64,000 bases of DNA from Streptomyces dengpaensis (GCF_002946835.1 NZ_CP026652.1:2232001-2296000); one strand, 5' to 3'. Shown: positions 54,421 to 63,797, counted from the first letter of the stretch. The notes: generated by a model from the letters alone, not told the origin. Numbers and translations are program-made.

Positions 54421-56466
54421 TCAGGAATGAAGGGGGTTGGCGATGGTGACGTAGACGGACTGCGTGTCGACGGGACCGACGAGTTCGTCGAGGCCGTGCA
54501 GCCGGGTCAGCAGGTTGGCCTTGCAGCGCAGGACCGGTGAGTCGAGCAGGTGGGCCGGCAGGGGCGTACGCAGCCGGGCCGGGCCGGTGGCCACGTCCGT
54601 GAGGAAGCGGCGGAAGGCGGCGAGCAACAGCTGTTCGTCGGCCAGGCGTTGGGAGCCGAACGCGCCGACGAGGCCGAGCACGTTGTTGATGGCGAGGTAG
54701 TAGGCGAAGCGTTCGTCGGTGACCTCGTCGGAAACGAACGTGTCGCTGTGCTCGCCGATGCCGGGCAGCCGAGCGTCGAGTTCGGCGCGCCGTGACTCGC
54801 GGAAGTAGTAGCCCTGGTTGTCGCGGTAGCGGCCGCCTTTGGGCCAGCCTTCGGGGTCCAGCAGGAGCAGGGTGTTCTGCTGGTGCGCTTCCAGGGCGAT
54901 TCCCGCCTCGCTGTCCAGCCAGAGCACGGGGCGTACGACCTGCTCCAGATAGCGCAGGAACCACTCGGTGGCGACGGCGCCGCGTGGGCGGCCGGTGCGT
55001 CCGGCGAGCCCGGTGACGATCTCGGTGAGCCGGGAGCGCATGAGGGGCAGGCCCTGTGCCGGGTTCTGTGCGCCGGGTTGGGCGTGGGGCCGGGGCGAGA
55101 CCAGTCCCGCCACGCACCCGGCGTCGTCCGTCGGGCTGAACGGGTTGTGGCGGATCATCACGTCGAGCCCGGGCAGGGGGCTGCCGTCGGGATTGTTGAC
55201 GGCGAGCCAGGCAGGGTCGCGCACGATGTCGAAGCCCGGGTGGACGGCCTGCCACTGCATGAACAGGCCACTGCGCAGCAGACGGTGGACCTCCACGCCA
55301 CGGTGGAGTTCCTTGCGGAGGTTCTCACGACGGGAGTTGGTGATACGCAGGCCCAGGCACAGCTTCAGCATCGCGGGCGCGCCGGAGCGGTAGACGGTGC
55401 GGACCGAGGAGGTGGGGTGCCACGGGACACCGTGCGGGCCGAGGTCCTGGAGCAGCCCGGCATCCAGCAGAGCTGCGGTCTCGGGACGGTGACGCGCCTC
55501 GCCCAGCTGCCAGGGGTGCAGCGGCAGGGCCGCGTACCCGTCGGGCAGCGGCAGCCCGGCACCGGCCAACCGCAGAGTGAGCTGCTCCGCGGAGACGCGG
55601 CGGCCGCGTTCCGTCCACGCCGAGTCGGCGGCCAGCACCGACGGGGCGACAGCCATCCAGTGCAGAGGGAAGGAGCCGCGCAACTCGGGTGAATACAGCC
55701 GGGCTTCGGCCTCGGAGAGTCCGTCGCGGCTCTTCGGCGTCGGGTGCAGCGGGTGGCCCAGCAAAAGGGCCTGTTCGGCGGCGAGAAAGAGGTCAGGTTC
55801 GTCGGCCGGGTGTTGCCTGCGGTCGCTGATGAACACGGCGGTGCGGCGTACGGAGTCGGCGACGCGGCCGACGAGGTCGGCGCCGTCACCAGCAGGGCTG
55901 TGCGCGGCAGCCTGAGGTTCGGGGTGAGCCGTGGCGGCTCCGAGGGGCGCTCCGCCGGGCTCTGGCGCGTGAGGTGCGGTGGGCGACGGGTCGACGGAGA
56001 CGCGAGCGGGGGTGGCGCTCGTGGCTGCCGACGCGGTCGCCGATTGCCGGGCGAGCAGTACCGCCACCGTGACCGCGTCGGCGGGTGGTACCTCGTCGGG
56101 GGCGTCGGCGAGGTACGGAAGGCCGAAGCGGTGCCAGCCGGTGGCGGACCAGTAGTGGACGGGGGCCACGAGGGTCGTGCCGCTGGTGGGGAGGGGGATG
56201 CGGAGGGTGCCGTCGTCGGGGGCCGGCAGGTTGTTCTCCCGTACCCAGCACCGCAGCAGGTTCTCCACGGCCGCCGCCTGGGCCGCGGTCTGCGCGTCAG
56301 GATGCTCCAGCAGGTCGGCGGTGGCGCCGCGCGGCCGCTCGGACTTCCGGGCCGCTTCCTTCTGCCGGGGGACCGATTCGGCCTCCGGCCTGAGGGGGGT
56401 CTGCGTGCCACAGGCCGCTCGCTCGTGGGTGTGGGGACGGCCGTCGGGTGCGGGGGTGGCGTTCAC
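54421..56466 (-). CDS. IucA/IucC-family siderophore synthetase (NIS)
   Basis: A 681-residue NRPS-independent siderophore synthetase. It joins a carboxylate such as citrate or succinate to an amine or hydroxylamine via an acyl adenylate. Family motifs: GHPLHPTPKSRDGLS (ATP loop), LPLHPWQ, STSSVRTV-like PTSSVRTVYR, KLCLGLRITNSRREN, EAHQQNTLLLL and FerA-like DNQGYYFRESR. The N-terminal 60 residues and the segment near 150-200 are Ala/Pro-rich insertions. The GTG start follows AAGGAAC. It lies between an aminotransferase and a GNAT enzyme, so the operon supplies and couples a diamine-derived unit. Confidence 0.92.
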   Translation of the reverse strand: MNATPAPDGRPHTHERAACGTQTPLRPEAESVPRQKEAARKSERPRGATADLLEHPDAQTAAQAAAVENLLRCWVRENNLPAPDDGTLRIPLPTSGTTLVAPVHYWSATGWHRFGLPYLADAPDEVPPADAVTVAVLLARQSATASAATSATPARVSVDPSPTAPHAPEPGGAPLGAATAHPEPQAAAHSPAGDGADLVGRVADSVRRTAVFISDRRQHPADEPDLFLAAEQALLLGHPLHPTPKSRDGLSEAEARLYSPELRGSFPLHWMAVAPSVLAADSAWTERGRRVSAEQLTLRLAGAGLPLPDGYAALPLHPWQLGEARHRPETAALLDAGLLQDLGPHGVPWHPTSSVRTVYRSGAPAMLKLCLGLRITNSRRENLRKELHRGVEVHRLLRSGLFMQWQAVHPGFDIVRDPAWLAVNNPDGSPLPGLDVMIRHNPFSPTDDAGCVAGLVSPRPHAQPGAQNPAQGLPLMRSRLTEIVTGLAGRTGRPRGAVATEWFLRYLEQVVRPVLWLDSEAGIALEAHQQNTLLLLDPEGWPKGGRYRDNQGYYFRESRRAELDARLPGIGEHSDTFVSDEVTDERFAYYLAINNVLGLVGAFGSQRLADEQLLLAAFRRFLTDVATGPARLRTPLPAHLLDSPVLRCKANLLTRLHGLDELVGPVDTQSVYVTIANPLHS

Positions 56467-56884
56467 GAGAGTTCCTTGTGGGTCGTTCGGGCTCGTGGGG
56501 CGACGAACCCGGGCGTAACTGGCGTGTGTTGGGTCTTGGGCGTTCCTGTTAATTCGGGTGGAGGTGGTGGGACGAGTCGATGTGGGGGTGGTCTGTGTGA
56601 CCGGGATGGGCTCCAGCGGTGGGGGCCCGCTGGGTCCGCGTGAGGCGGGCAGCGGCCTGAACGGGCAAACGCGGACCGGGCGAACCGGGCGCGGGAGGCG
56701 GCCCGGGCGGCCCGGGCGGGTCGGGCGGGTCGGGCGGGTCGGGCGCGTAGGGCAGGCCGGGGCGGTCGGCGTCGGCCCAGCGAGGGCAAGGATTCAAGGA
56801 TTCGCGGCAGCTCCAACGCCGTACGAGACGGCCGTCGCGCCAACTGACGCTTTGATCAAGCCCAATCCCCCCGGGGTCCCGTTC
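56467..56884. other. G-rich spacer upstream of the NIS synthetase gene
   Basis: 418 bases between the aminotransferase stop and the NIS synthetase start. At 56700-56750 the plus strand has GGGCGGGTC-type units in tandem within a longer G-run-rich tract. Open frames across it are Pro/Arg low-complexity and lack ribosome binding sites. No iron box of the TTAGGTTAGGCTAACC type is recognisable here or before the aminotransferase gene. Confidence 0.45.
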
Positions 56885-58324
56885 CTACGGCGTCCGCCCA
56901 CGCCCCAGGTCCCCCCGTGCCCCCGCCAACGCCCCCACCGCGTCCGCGAGTCGGTCGAGCACGGCGGTCGCCTGTTCGTCGCTGATGGTCAGCGGGGGCA
57001 GGAGGCGCACGACGCTGGAACGGCGGCCGCCGAGTTCCACGATCAAGCCACGGCGGAGGCACTCTCGCTGGACGGCGGCGGCGAGTTCGGGAGCGGCCGA
57101 TGGGGGGGCGCCGACGGCGGCGTGCGGGGTCGCTTCCGGGTCGACGAATTCGACGCCGATCATCAGTCCCCGACCCCGTACATCGCCGATGCAGGGGAAT
57201 TCGTCCGCGAGTTTGCGGAGTTGGGCCAGTATGTGGGTCCCCAGGGTGCCGGCGCGCTCGGCGAGACGGTTCTCGCGGACGTACGCGAGAGTCGCCGTGC
57301 CTGCGGCCATGGCGAGCTGGTTGCCGCGGAACGTGCCCGCGTGGGCGCCGGGTTGCCAGACGTCGAGGTCGTCGCGGTAGACGACGACGGCCAGCGGCAG
57401 GCTGCCGCCGATGGCCTTGGACAGGACCATCACGTCCGGTGTGATCCCGCTGTGTTCCACCGCCCAGAAGGCGCCGGTCCGGCCGACTCCGGTCTGGACC
57501 TCGTCCGCGATCAGGGGGATCGATCGTGCCGCGGTGATCTCGCGCATCCGGCGCATCCAGGCGTCGGGCGCGGGAATCACTCCGCCTTCGCCTTGGACGG
57601 GTTCGAGGATCATCCCGGCGGGGCGCGGTACGCCCGACTTGCTGTCGTCGAGCACGGACTCGGTCCAGCGCGCGGCGAGTTCGGCGCCGCGGTCGCCGCC
57701 GATCCCGAACGGGCAGCGGTAGTCCTGCGGATACGGCAGGCGCGCGACACGTACCTCGGTAGCGTCCCCGGATGCTTCGAGCGCCCCCGCGGTCATCCCG
57801 TGGTACGCGCCGGTGAACGCGAGCAGCCCCGTGCGCCCGGTCGCCGCGCGCACCAGCTTGAACGCGGCCTCGACGGCGTCCGTCCCGGCCGGTCCGCAGA
57901 ACCGGACCCGGGCACGGTCGGCGAACCGGGGTGGAAGCGTGCGGAACAGCTCCGTGGTGAAGGCGTCCTTCAGAGGCGTGGCGAGGTCGAGGACGTGCAG
58001 CGGCGCCCCCGAGTCGAGGACCCTTCTGATCGCCTCCAGGACCACCGGATGGTTGTGCCCGAGGGCCAGGGTCCCGGCACCCGAGAGGCAGTCGAGATAG
58101 CGGCGCCCGTCGGCGCCCTCGATCGTCAGCCCGCGCGCCCGCACGGGAACGATCGGAAGGGCGCGCGCATAGGTGCGCGCCGCCGACTCGCGCGCCGACT
58201 GGCGCCGCAGAATCCCCTCGTGCGCCGCGCGCGCCCCGTCGGGCGCTCCGGGACGAGTCTCCTGCGCCCCCTCAGACACTTCGGGCGCCCTCATCGGCAC
58301 CACCGCAGGCTCGGTCACGGCCAC
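56885..58324 (-). CDS. Diaminobutyrate-type class III aminotransferase
   Basis: A 479-residue PLP enzyme of the L-2,4-diaminobutyrate:2-oxoglutarate aminotransferase group, as found in rhizobactin/schizokinen-like and ectoine pathways. It has GPAGTDAVEAAFKLVRAATG, the AYHGMT loop, D274 (LIADEVQTGVGRTG) and the PLP lysine K303 (LSKAIGG). It would make diaminobutyrate (or diaminopropane precursor) for the siderophore. The GTG start has GAGGACC seven bases upstream. It is the first gene of the operon, although a 418-base gap precedes the synthetase. Confidence 0.88.
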   Translation of the reverse strand: MAVTEPAVVPMRAPEVSEGAQETRPGAPDGARAAHEGILRRQSARESAARTYARALPIVPVRARGLTIEGADGRRYLDCLSGAGTLALGHNHPVVLEAIRRVLDSGAPLHVLDLATPLKDAFTTELFRTLPPRFADRARVRFCGPAGTDAVEAAFKLVRAATGRTGLLAFTGAYHGMTAGALEASGDATEVRVARLPYPQDYRCPFGIGGDRGAELAARWTESVLDDSKSGVPRPAGMILEPVQGEGGVIPAPDAWMRRMREITAARSIPLIADEVQTGVGRTGAFWAVEHSGITPDVMVLSKAIGGSLPLAVVVYRDDLDVWQPGAHAGTFRGNQLAMAAGTATLAYVRENRLAERAGTLGTHILAQLRKLADEFPCIGDVRGRGLMIGVEFVDPEATPHAAVGAPPSAAPELAAAVQRECLRRGLIVELGGRRSSVVRLLPPLTISDEQATAVLDRLADAVGALAGARGDLGRGRTP

Positions 58325-58574
58325 GACTACAGGTCCTCCCGCTGTCCAGAGGCGACTTGGCAGGGGGCTCCGAACGCAGGCGGCAGGCCCCGCGTACGTA
58401 CCAACGACGCGACCCGCGCGGGGAAGCGGGTGAGCCGAAGATCCTTGCCGTCACGGAACCGTTGCCACTCCGGCCCGGCCTCACATCCCGCGGCGTCGCC
58501 TCGGCGATCCCGTCCGAGACCGCCCGGAGCCGCAGCGGAGACGGCGCTGCCGCGTGCCGGCCGGGCGGACGGTC

Positions 58575-59387
58575 TCAGCGGGCGGCATCCGGCCCTTCCG
58601 CGGTCGGGCTCCGTCCGTCCGGCCGGGCGATCGCGGTGGAGATCGCCTCCGCTGCCCGGGTCAGAGCCGCGACGATCCCCTGCACCCGGTCCGGCGAGTA
58701 CCGCACGCTCGGCATGGCCACCGACACGGCCGCGACCGTCTCGCCGTGGGCGTCGGTCACGCCCCGGCCGATGGCGACGACACCGCGCTCGGAGCGTTCC
58801 AGGTTCAGTGCCACGCCGCTGCGCCGGACCCCTCGCAGCTCGGTGCGCAGCTCAGCGAGGTCCGGGTGCTCCGCGGTGCCGTCGCCGGGAGTGGTGGCGT
58901 AGAGCGCGGTCAGCTCGTCGTCGGGGAGAGCCGCGAGCATGACCAGGCCGCCGGACACCTGGTGGGCGGGGAAGACCATGCCCTCCCGGTTGCCCACTCT
59001 GAGCGACTGCGCGCACTCGACGGAGGCGATGAACCGTACGGTCCGGCCGACGCGGATCGAGAGGCTCGCGGTCTCGTCGAGCGTGTCGACGAGGGCCCGC
59101 AGCGGGCCGAGGGCGGCGGATCGGATGGCGGCGACGTTCGACTGCGCCTTGGCGGCGATCTCCAGGACCGGGCCGACGCGGTAGCTGCGGTCCTCGTTCT
59201 GGACAGCGAAATCCCGGTACACCAGCGTGGACAGCAGCCGGTGGGCGCTGGAGCGGGCCACGCCGAGCCGCCGGGCCGCCTCCGAGACCGTGAGGGGCCC
59301 TTCGACCTGCAGGATCACGGCCAGCTGGAGGGCGTGGTCCACGCTGCTCACGCCGTACGCCGGCGGGTTCTTCATCGATTTCGCCAC
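58575..59387 (-). CDS. IclR-family regulator of gentisate catabolism
   Basis: A 270-residue regulator. The N-terminal winged helix (SSVDHALQLAVILQVEGPLTVSEAARRLGVARSSAHRLLSTL) is followed by the IclR effector domain (SLSIRVGRTVRFIASVECAQSLRV, VFPAHQVSGGLVMLAAL, GVVAIGRGVTDAHG). It is divergent from the gentisate dioxygenase gene, 78 bases apart, so it most likely controls that operon in response to 3-hydroxybenzoate or gentisate. GTG 59387 is preferred, with GGGA upstream; an ATG four codons later lacks a site. An inverted repeat lies between the two starts. Confidence 0.88.
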   Translation of the reverse strand: MAKSMKNPPAYGVSSVDHALQLAVILQVEGPLTVSEAARRLGVARSSAHRLLSTLVYRDFAVQNEDRSYRVGPVLEIAAKAQSNVAAIRSAALGPLRALVDTLDETASLSIRVGRTVRFIASVECAQSLRVGNREGMVFPAHQVSGGLVMLAALPDDELTALYATTPGDGTAEHPDLAELRTELRGVRRSGVALNLERSERGVVAIGRGVTDAHGETVAAVSVAMPSVRYSPDRVQGIVAALTRAAEAISTAIARPDGRSPTAEGPDAAR

Positions 59388-59409
59388 GGTCGTCCCGTCT
59401 CCGCGAGTG

Positions 59410-59424
59410 TTCTGCCAGACAGAA
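59410..59424. promoter_or_regulatory. Candidate IclR operator
   Basis: TTCTG-CCAGA-CAGAA is a perfect inverted repeat in the 78-base gap between the divergent IclR and gentisate dioxygenase genes. It is positioned to control both promoters. Confidence 0.6.
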
Positions 59425-59465
59425 TCTACTGTTCCAAATCGACCGGCGAAGCGCACGGTTTCCGC

Positions 59466-60620
59466 ATGACCGATAAAGACAGCGTCGTCTCCCCCGTCAG
59501 CCTCGTCGCCGAGGACGAGCCCGACCAGCCGCCGGTCACCCCCGAGCTGGAGGACCTGTACCGCAGCTTCGAGAAGGCCCTGCTGGTGCCGCTGTGGACG
59601 CGCATCGGCGACCTGATGCCCGCGCACCCCACGTCGAAAGCGCAGCCGCACCGCTGGGAGTGGGCCTCCCTGCTCGACCTGGCGCACCGGTCCGGCGACC
59701 TCGTGCCGGTCGGGCGCGGCGGCGAGCGACGCGCCATCGCGCTGGCCAACCCGAGCCTCGGGGGCAGGCCGTATGCCACCCCCACCCTGTGGGCCGCCAT
59801 CCAGTACCTGATGCCCGGCGAAGACGCCCCCGAGCACCGGCACACCCAGAACGCCTTCCGGTTCGTCGTGGAAGGCGACGGCGTGTGGACGGTCGTGGAG
59901 CGCGACCCGGTCCCCATGCGACGCGGTGACTTCCTGCCGCAGGCCGGCCTGAACTGGCACGCCCACCACAACTCCGCCGACACGCCCATGGCCTGGATCG
60001 ACGGCATCGACATCCCCTTCCAGTACGACATCGAGGCGCAGTTCTTCGACTTCGGCCGGGACGAGCTGTCCGAGGAGGAGCACGCGACGCCCGACCGCTC
60101 GCGCTCGGAGCGGCTGTGGGGCCACCCCGGGCTGGTGCCGGTGTCGCAGTTCCGGTCCCATGAGGGCACTCCGCTGCTGCGCTACCGCTGGCAGGACACC
60201 GACGCCGCGCTGACCGACCAGCTGGAACTGGAGCGCGCGGGTCATCCCGGCACCGTCGAGCCGGGACACGCGCTGGTGCGCTACGCGAACCCCACCACCG
60301 GCGGGGATGTCCTGCCGACCATCCGGACGCAGTTCCACCGCATCCGCAGCGGGGCACAGACGGCACCGCGCCGTGAGACCGGATCGTCGGTGTACCAGGT
60401 CTTCGACGGCTCGGGCCGCGTCACCGTCGGCGATCACTCCTGGTCCGTCCAGCGCGGCGACCTGTTCGTCGTCCCGTCCTGGATGCCGCTGACGGTCCGC
60501 TCGGAGGCGTCGGCGTCCGACTCCGACTCCGGTGCCCTCGATCTGTTCCAGTTCAGCGACGCTCCCCTGTTCAGCAAGCTCAACCTGTTCCGCGCCCACG
60601 TCGAGGAGAACCACGCGTGA
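59466..60620 (+). CDS. Gentisate 1,2-dioxygenase
   Basis: A 384-residue bicupin. The first cupin has the Fe-binding histidines H124 and H126 (PEHRHTQNAFRFVVEG) and H165 or H167 (LNWHAHHN). The second, C-terminal cupin (SSVYQVFDGSGRVTVGDHSW) lacks a metal set, as usual. It opens the gentisate ring to maleylpyruvate. Length is slightly above the typical 350. No clear Shine-Dalgarno precedes the ATG. Its stop overlaps the GTG of the hydrolase gene by four bases; all four pathway genes are coupled in this way. Confidence 0.93.
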   Translation: MTDKDSVVSPVSLVAEDEPDQPPVTPELEDLYRSFEKALLVPLWTRIGDLMPAHPTSKAQPHRWEWASLLDLAHRSGDLVPVGRGGERRAIALANPSLGGRPYATPTLWAAIQYLMPGEDAPEHRHTQNAFRFVVEGDGVWTVVERDPVPMRRGDFLPQAGLNWHAHHNSADTPMAWIDGIDIPFQYDIEAQFFDFGRDELSEEEHATPDRSRSERLWGHPGLVPVSQFRSHEGTPLLRYRWQDTDAALTDQLELERAGHPGTVEPGHALVRYANPTTGGDVLPTIRTQFHRIRSGAQTAPRRETGSSVYQVFDGSGRVTVGDHSWSVQRGDLFVVPSWMPLTVRSEASASDSDSGALDLFQFSDAPLFSKLNLFRAHVEENHA

Positions 60621-61453
60621 AGCTCGCCACCATCCGTCTCGAAGACCGCACTACGGCGGTTCGCGTCGAGGGAGACTCCCTCATCGACCTCGGCCTGCGC
60701 GACGTGGGCGCCGTGCTGGCAGCCCCGGGCGCTCTGGAGGCCGCGGCGACCGCCGACGGCCCGCGCCGCGACGCCGACGGCGCGCTGTTCGCATCGCTCG
60801 TCCCGCGCCCTGGCAAGGTGGTCTGCGTCGGCCTGAACTACCAGACGCACATCAAGGAGATGGGCCGCGACCTGCCCGAATTCCCCACCCTCTTCTCCAA
60901 GTTCGCCGACACGCTCATCGGTGCCCGGGACGAGATCCACCGCCCTGTCGAAACCGAGCAGTTCGACTGGGAGGCCGAACTGGCGGTCGTCGTCGGCCGT
61001 CAGGTACGGCGCGCCAACGAGGCGGCGGCCGAGCAGGCCATCGCGGGTTTCACGGTGCTCAACGACATCACGTGCCGCGACTGGCAGTTCCGTACCCGTG
61101 AGTGGCTGCAGGGCAAGAACTGGGACGCCACCACCCCGGTCGGCCCGTACCTCGTCACGCCGGACGAGGTGGGCGGCCTGCGCCCCGCCCTGGACATCCG
61201 GTGCGAGGTCAACGGCCAGGTGATGCAGCAGGACAACACGGGTGACCTGCTGTTCGGCCCGGTCGACCTGGTCCGCTACGTCTCCACGATGATCCGCCTC
61301 AACCCCGGCGACATCATCGCCACCGGCACCCCGGGCGGCGTCGGCCACGCCCGCACCCCGCAGGTCTTCCTCAACGAGGGCGACACCGTGGTCACCGAGA
61401 TCGAGGGGCTGGGCCGCCTGGAGAACCGCGTGGTCCTGAACGGTGCGCGATGA
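60617..61453 (+). CDS. Fumarylpyruvate hydrolase (FAH family)
   Basis: A 278-residue fumarylacetoacetase-family hydrolase. The metal ligands E119, E121 (FDWEAELAVVVG) and D150 (VLNDITCRDWQ) are present, with RPGKVVCVGLNYQTH at the domain start and ATGTPGGVGHAR near the end. In this operon the substrate should be fumarylpyruvate, cleaved to fumarate and pyruvate. It starts at a GTG overlapping the dioxygenase stop and ends overlapping the isomerase ATG. Confidence 0.92.
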   Translation: MKLATIRLEDRTTAVRVEGDSLIDLGLRDVGAVLAAPGALEAAATADGPRRDADGALFASLVPRPGKVVCVGLNYQTHIKEMGRDLPEFPTLFSKFADTLIGARDEIHRPVETEQFDWEAELAVVVGRQVRRANEAAAEQAIAGFTVLNDITCRDWQFRTREWLQGKNWDATTPVGPYLVTPDEVGGLRPALDIRCEVNGQVMQQDNTGDLLFGPVDLVRYVSTMIRLNPGDIIATGTPGGVGHARTPQVFLNEGDTVVTEIEGLGRLENRVVLNGAR

Positions 61454-62094
61454 GAACCCTGGAAACGACGCTGGGCTTCGCCTCCGAGGGCACGGCGCTG
61501 GTCCGCAAGGCGCTCGCCGTCCTCGACGAGGAGTCGTACGGCGCGCCCTCGCCGCTGCCCGGCTGGACCCGCAAGCACGTCGTCGCCCATCTCGCCGGCA
61601 ACGCCGAGGCGATCGGCAACCTCGTCCACTGGGCCCGCACCGGCGAGCCGACACCGATGTACAGCTCGCCGGAGCAGCGCACCGCCTCCATCGAGGCGGG
61701 AGCGCAGCTGCCCGGCAGCCGGCTCACCGCGTGGTTCGAGGAATCCGCGGAGAAGCTGTCCCACGCCATGGCCCAGCTGGCCGAGGAGCAGTGGAAGGCG
61801 GAGGTGGTGACCGCTCAGGGCCGGACGGTGCCCGTGAGCGAGACGCCGTGGATGCGCAGCCGGGAGGTCATGGTGCACGCCGTGGACCTCGGCACCGGAC
61901 TGCGGTTCGCGGATCTGCCCGAGGCGTTCCTCGCCGAGCTGCGCGAGGACATCCTGGCCAGACGCGGCCGCGACAGCGTCCCCGCGGTCCATGGCAGCCC
62001 GGCAGAGATCACCGCCTACCTCGCCGGCCGCCCGTACACGGGTGTGGCGACCGCTGACGGCGCTCCCGCCCAGCCCCTCACGCCCTGGCTGTGA
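61450..62094 (+). CDS. Mycothiol-dependent maleylpyruvate isomerase
   Basis: A 214-residue DinB-fold protein. H47 (HVVAHLAGNAE), E139 and H143 (SREVMVHAVDLGTG) match the zinc ligands of the Corynebacterium mycothiol-dependent maleylpyruvate isomerase. It converts maleylpyruvate to fumarylpyruvate with mycothiol, the actinobacterial thiol, in place of glutathione. Overlaps of four bases couple it to both neighbours. Confidence 0.92.
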   Translation: MRTLETTLGFASEGTALVRKALAVLDEESYGAPSPLPGWTRKHVVAHLAGNAEAIGNLVHWARTGEPTPMYSSPEQRTASIEAGAQLPGSRLTAWFEESAEKLSHAMAQLAEEQWKAEVVTAQGRTVPVSETPWMRSREVMVHAVDLGTGLRFADLPEAFLAELREDILARRGRDSVPAVHGSPAEITAYLAGRPYTGVATADGAPAQPLTPWL

Positions 62095-63410
62095 CCACAC
62101 GGGAGAAGAAGTTGACCACACTTGACACGGACCGCCCCGACGTGATCGTCATCGGCGGCGGCATAGGCGGCCTCTCGGCGGCGCTGGCCCTCACCCGCAA
62201 GGGACTGAAGGTGCGCCTGTATGAGCGTGCGTCGGAGTTCGGCGAAGTCGGCGCCGGCCTCCAGATCGCCCCCAACTGCACCCGGATCCTGAACGACTAC
62301 GGCCTGCTCGACGAGGCCACCACGCTCGGCGTCCTGCCCGAGCGCATGATCATGAAGGACGCCGTCGACGGCGGCGAGCTCACCCACCTCGACCTGAAGG
62401 ACCTGGAGCGCCGCTACGGCTTCCCGTACCTGGTGATCCACCGCAGCGACCTGCACGGCATCTTCCTCCGTGCCTGCGAGCGGGCGGGCGTCGAGCTGGT
62501 CACGGACGCGCACTGCGTGGCGTACGAGAACACCCCGGGCGGCGCGCGCGTCACCTTCGCCGACGGCCGCAGCGACCGGGCCGAGGTCGTCATCGCCGCC
62601 GACGGGCTCCACTCCGTCGCTCGCAGGCTGCTCGTGCACGACGAACCCGTCAGCTCCGCCTACGTCGCCTACCGCGGCGCGGTCCCGTTCGACCAGGTGC
62701 GCGCCAACGATGTCCACGAGAGCGCCGTCGTCGTCTACGTCGGGCCGCGCTGCCACTTCGTGCAGTACCCGCTGCGCGGCGGCCAGATGTTCAACCAGGT
62801 CGCCGTCTTCGAGTCGCCCAAGGCCCTGGCCGGCAAGGAGGACTGGGGCACACCGGACGAACTCGACCGGGCCTTCGACGGCATGTGCCCACAGATCAAG
62901 GCCGGCCTGCCGCTGATGTGGCGCGACCGCTGGTGGCGTATGTACGACCGCGAGCCCATCGCGAACTGGGTGACCGGCCGCATCGCCCTGCTCGGCGACG
63001 CCGCCCACCCTCCGCTGCAGTACATGGCCCAGGGCGCCGTCATGGCCATCGAGGACGGCTGGGTGCTCGCCGAACGCGTCGGCGCCCTGCGGACCGAGCG
63101 GTCGGAGGAAGGCTCCGGCGTCGACTGGGAGGCGGCACTCGCCGCGTACGAGGCCGTACGTCCCGAACACTGCCGCCGGGTGATGACCACCGCACGCTCC
63201 TGGGGCGCGCTGTGGCACCACGACGGCGTCAAGCGACTCCAGCGCAACGCGCTGCTGCGCGCCCGCGACCCCCACGACTATTCCTTCACCGACTGGGTCT
63301 ACGGCCCCACGGCGCTGACTCCCGAACAGGAGCCGGAGCTCTACCGAGCCATTCCCCTGGAATCGGCCGCAGTCGTCGCCGAACAGAATTCTCCCGGCGA
63401 TTTCCGATAA
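62091..63410 (+). CDS. 3-hydroxybenzoate 6-hydroxylase (FAD monooxygenase)
   Basis: A 439-residue flavoprotein hydroxylase. The FAD dinucleotide motif is VIVIGGGIGGLSAALAL (about 18-34), the DG motif VVIAADGLHSVAR, and the GD motif IALLGDAAHPPLQYMAQGAVMAIEDG. It is close to NADH-dependent 3-hydroxybenzoate 6-hydroxylases, which make gentisate. Salicylate hydroxylases share the fold, but the gentisate operon argues for 3-hydroxybenzoate. GTG 62091 overlaps the isomerase stop; a TTG at 62112, preceded by GGGAGAAGAAG, is an alternative start. Confidence 0.9.
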   Translation: MTTREKKLTTLDTDRPDVIVIGGGIGGLSAALALTRKGLKVRLYERASEFGEVGAGLQIAPNCTRILNDYGLLDEATTLGVLPERMIMKDAVDGGELTHLDLKDLERRYGFPYLVIHRSDLHGIFLRACERAGVELVTDAHCVAYENTPGGARVTFADGRSDRAEVVIAADGLHSVARRLLVHDEPVSSAYVAYRGAVPFDQVRANDVHESAVVVYVGPRCHFVQYPLRGGQMFNQVAVFESPKALAGKEDWGTPDELDRAFDGMCPQIKAGLPLMWRDRWWRMYDREPIANWVTGRIALLGDAAHPPLQYMAQGAVMAIEDGWVLAERVGALRTERSEEGSGVDWEAALAAYEAVRPEHCRRVMTTARSWGALWHHDGVKRLQRNALLRARDPHDYSFTDWVYGPTALTPEQEPELYRAIPLESAAVVAEQNSPGDFR

Positions 63411-63797
63411 CGCACATCCGGGCGTCACAAGAGTCCGCTGTGGCACCCCTCGGAGATGACTGTTTGCCGCCGCCCGGCCCAGGTCGCAGAATGGGAGAAC
63501 CTTGACAGACAAGAGGTTATCCGCAGGACGATTGGGCCTCGTTTCGCTGAAAGTGCCGCGGATGTCGTCATCGATGGCCGCGTCATCAATTGCTGCGTCG
63601 TCGCCGTTGCCGGCATCGAGAAGGTGAACATCTGGTCGTCGATGTCAGCGGAATTCCCTGATTCCAGACCCGATCGTCTCCTGGCACTCCCCCACGAACC
63701 CCGAGCGAGGAGCGCACCCACGACAACCGCCGTCCCCAACACCATCGAAGGCAAGGCCGTCTTCGTCAACGGCGGCTTCACCACGCGCTGACGCCCG
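63411..63797 (+). other. Possible gene remnant downstream of the gentisate operon
   Basis: No recognisable gene, but an open frame from 63456 ends at 63791, seven bases before a strong terminator, as a real gene would. Its first part looks non-coding. The last 23 codons (TTTAVPNTIEGKAVFVNGG...) follow CGAGGAGCG and would form a tiny ORF but for ACG in place of ATG at about 63721. CTTG-ACAGA-CAAG (63501-63513) resembles the IclR site and overlaps a TTGACA hexamer. This could be a decayed gene with a regulated promoter, or plain spacer. Confidence 0.35.

Noticed and set aside
58325..58574. Iron box before the siderophore aminotransferase
   Set aside because: No TTAGGTTAGGCTAACC-like sequence could be found by eye in these 250 bases.
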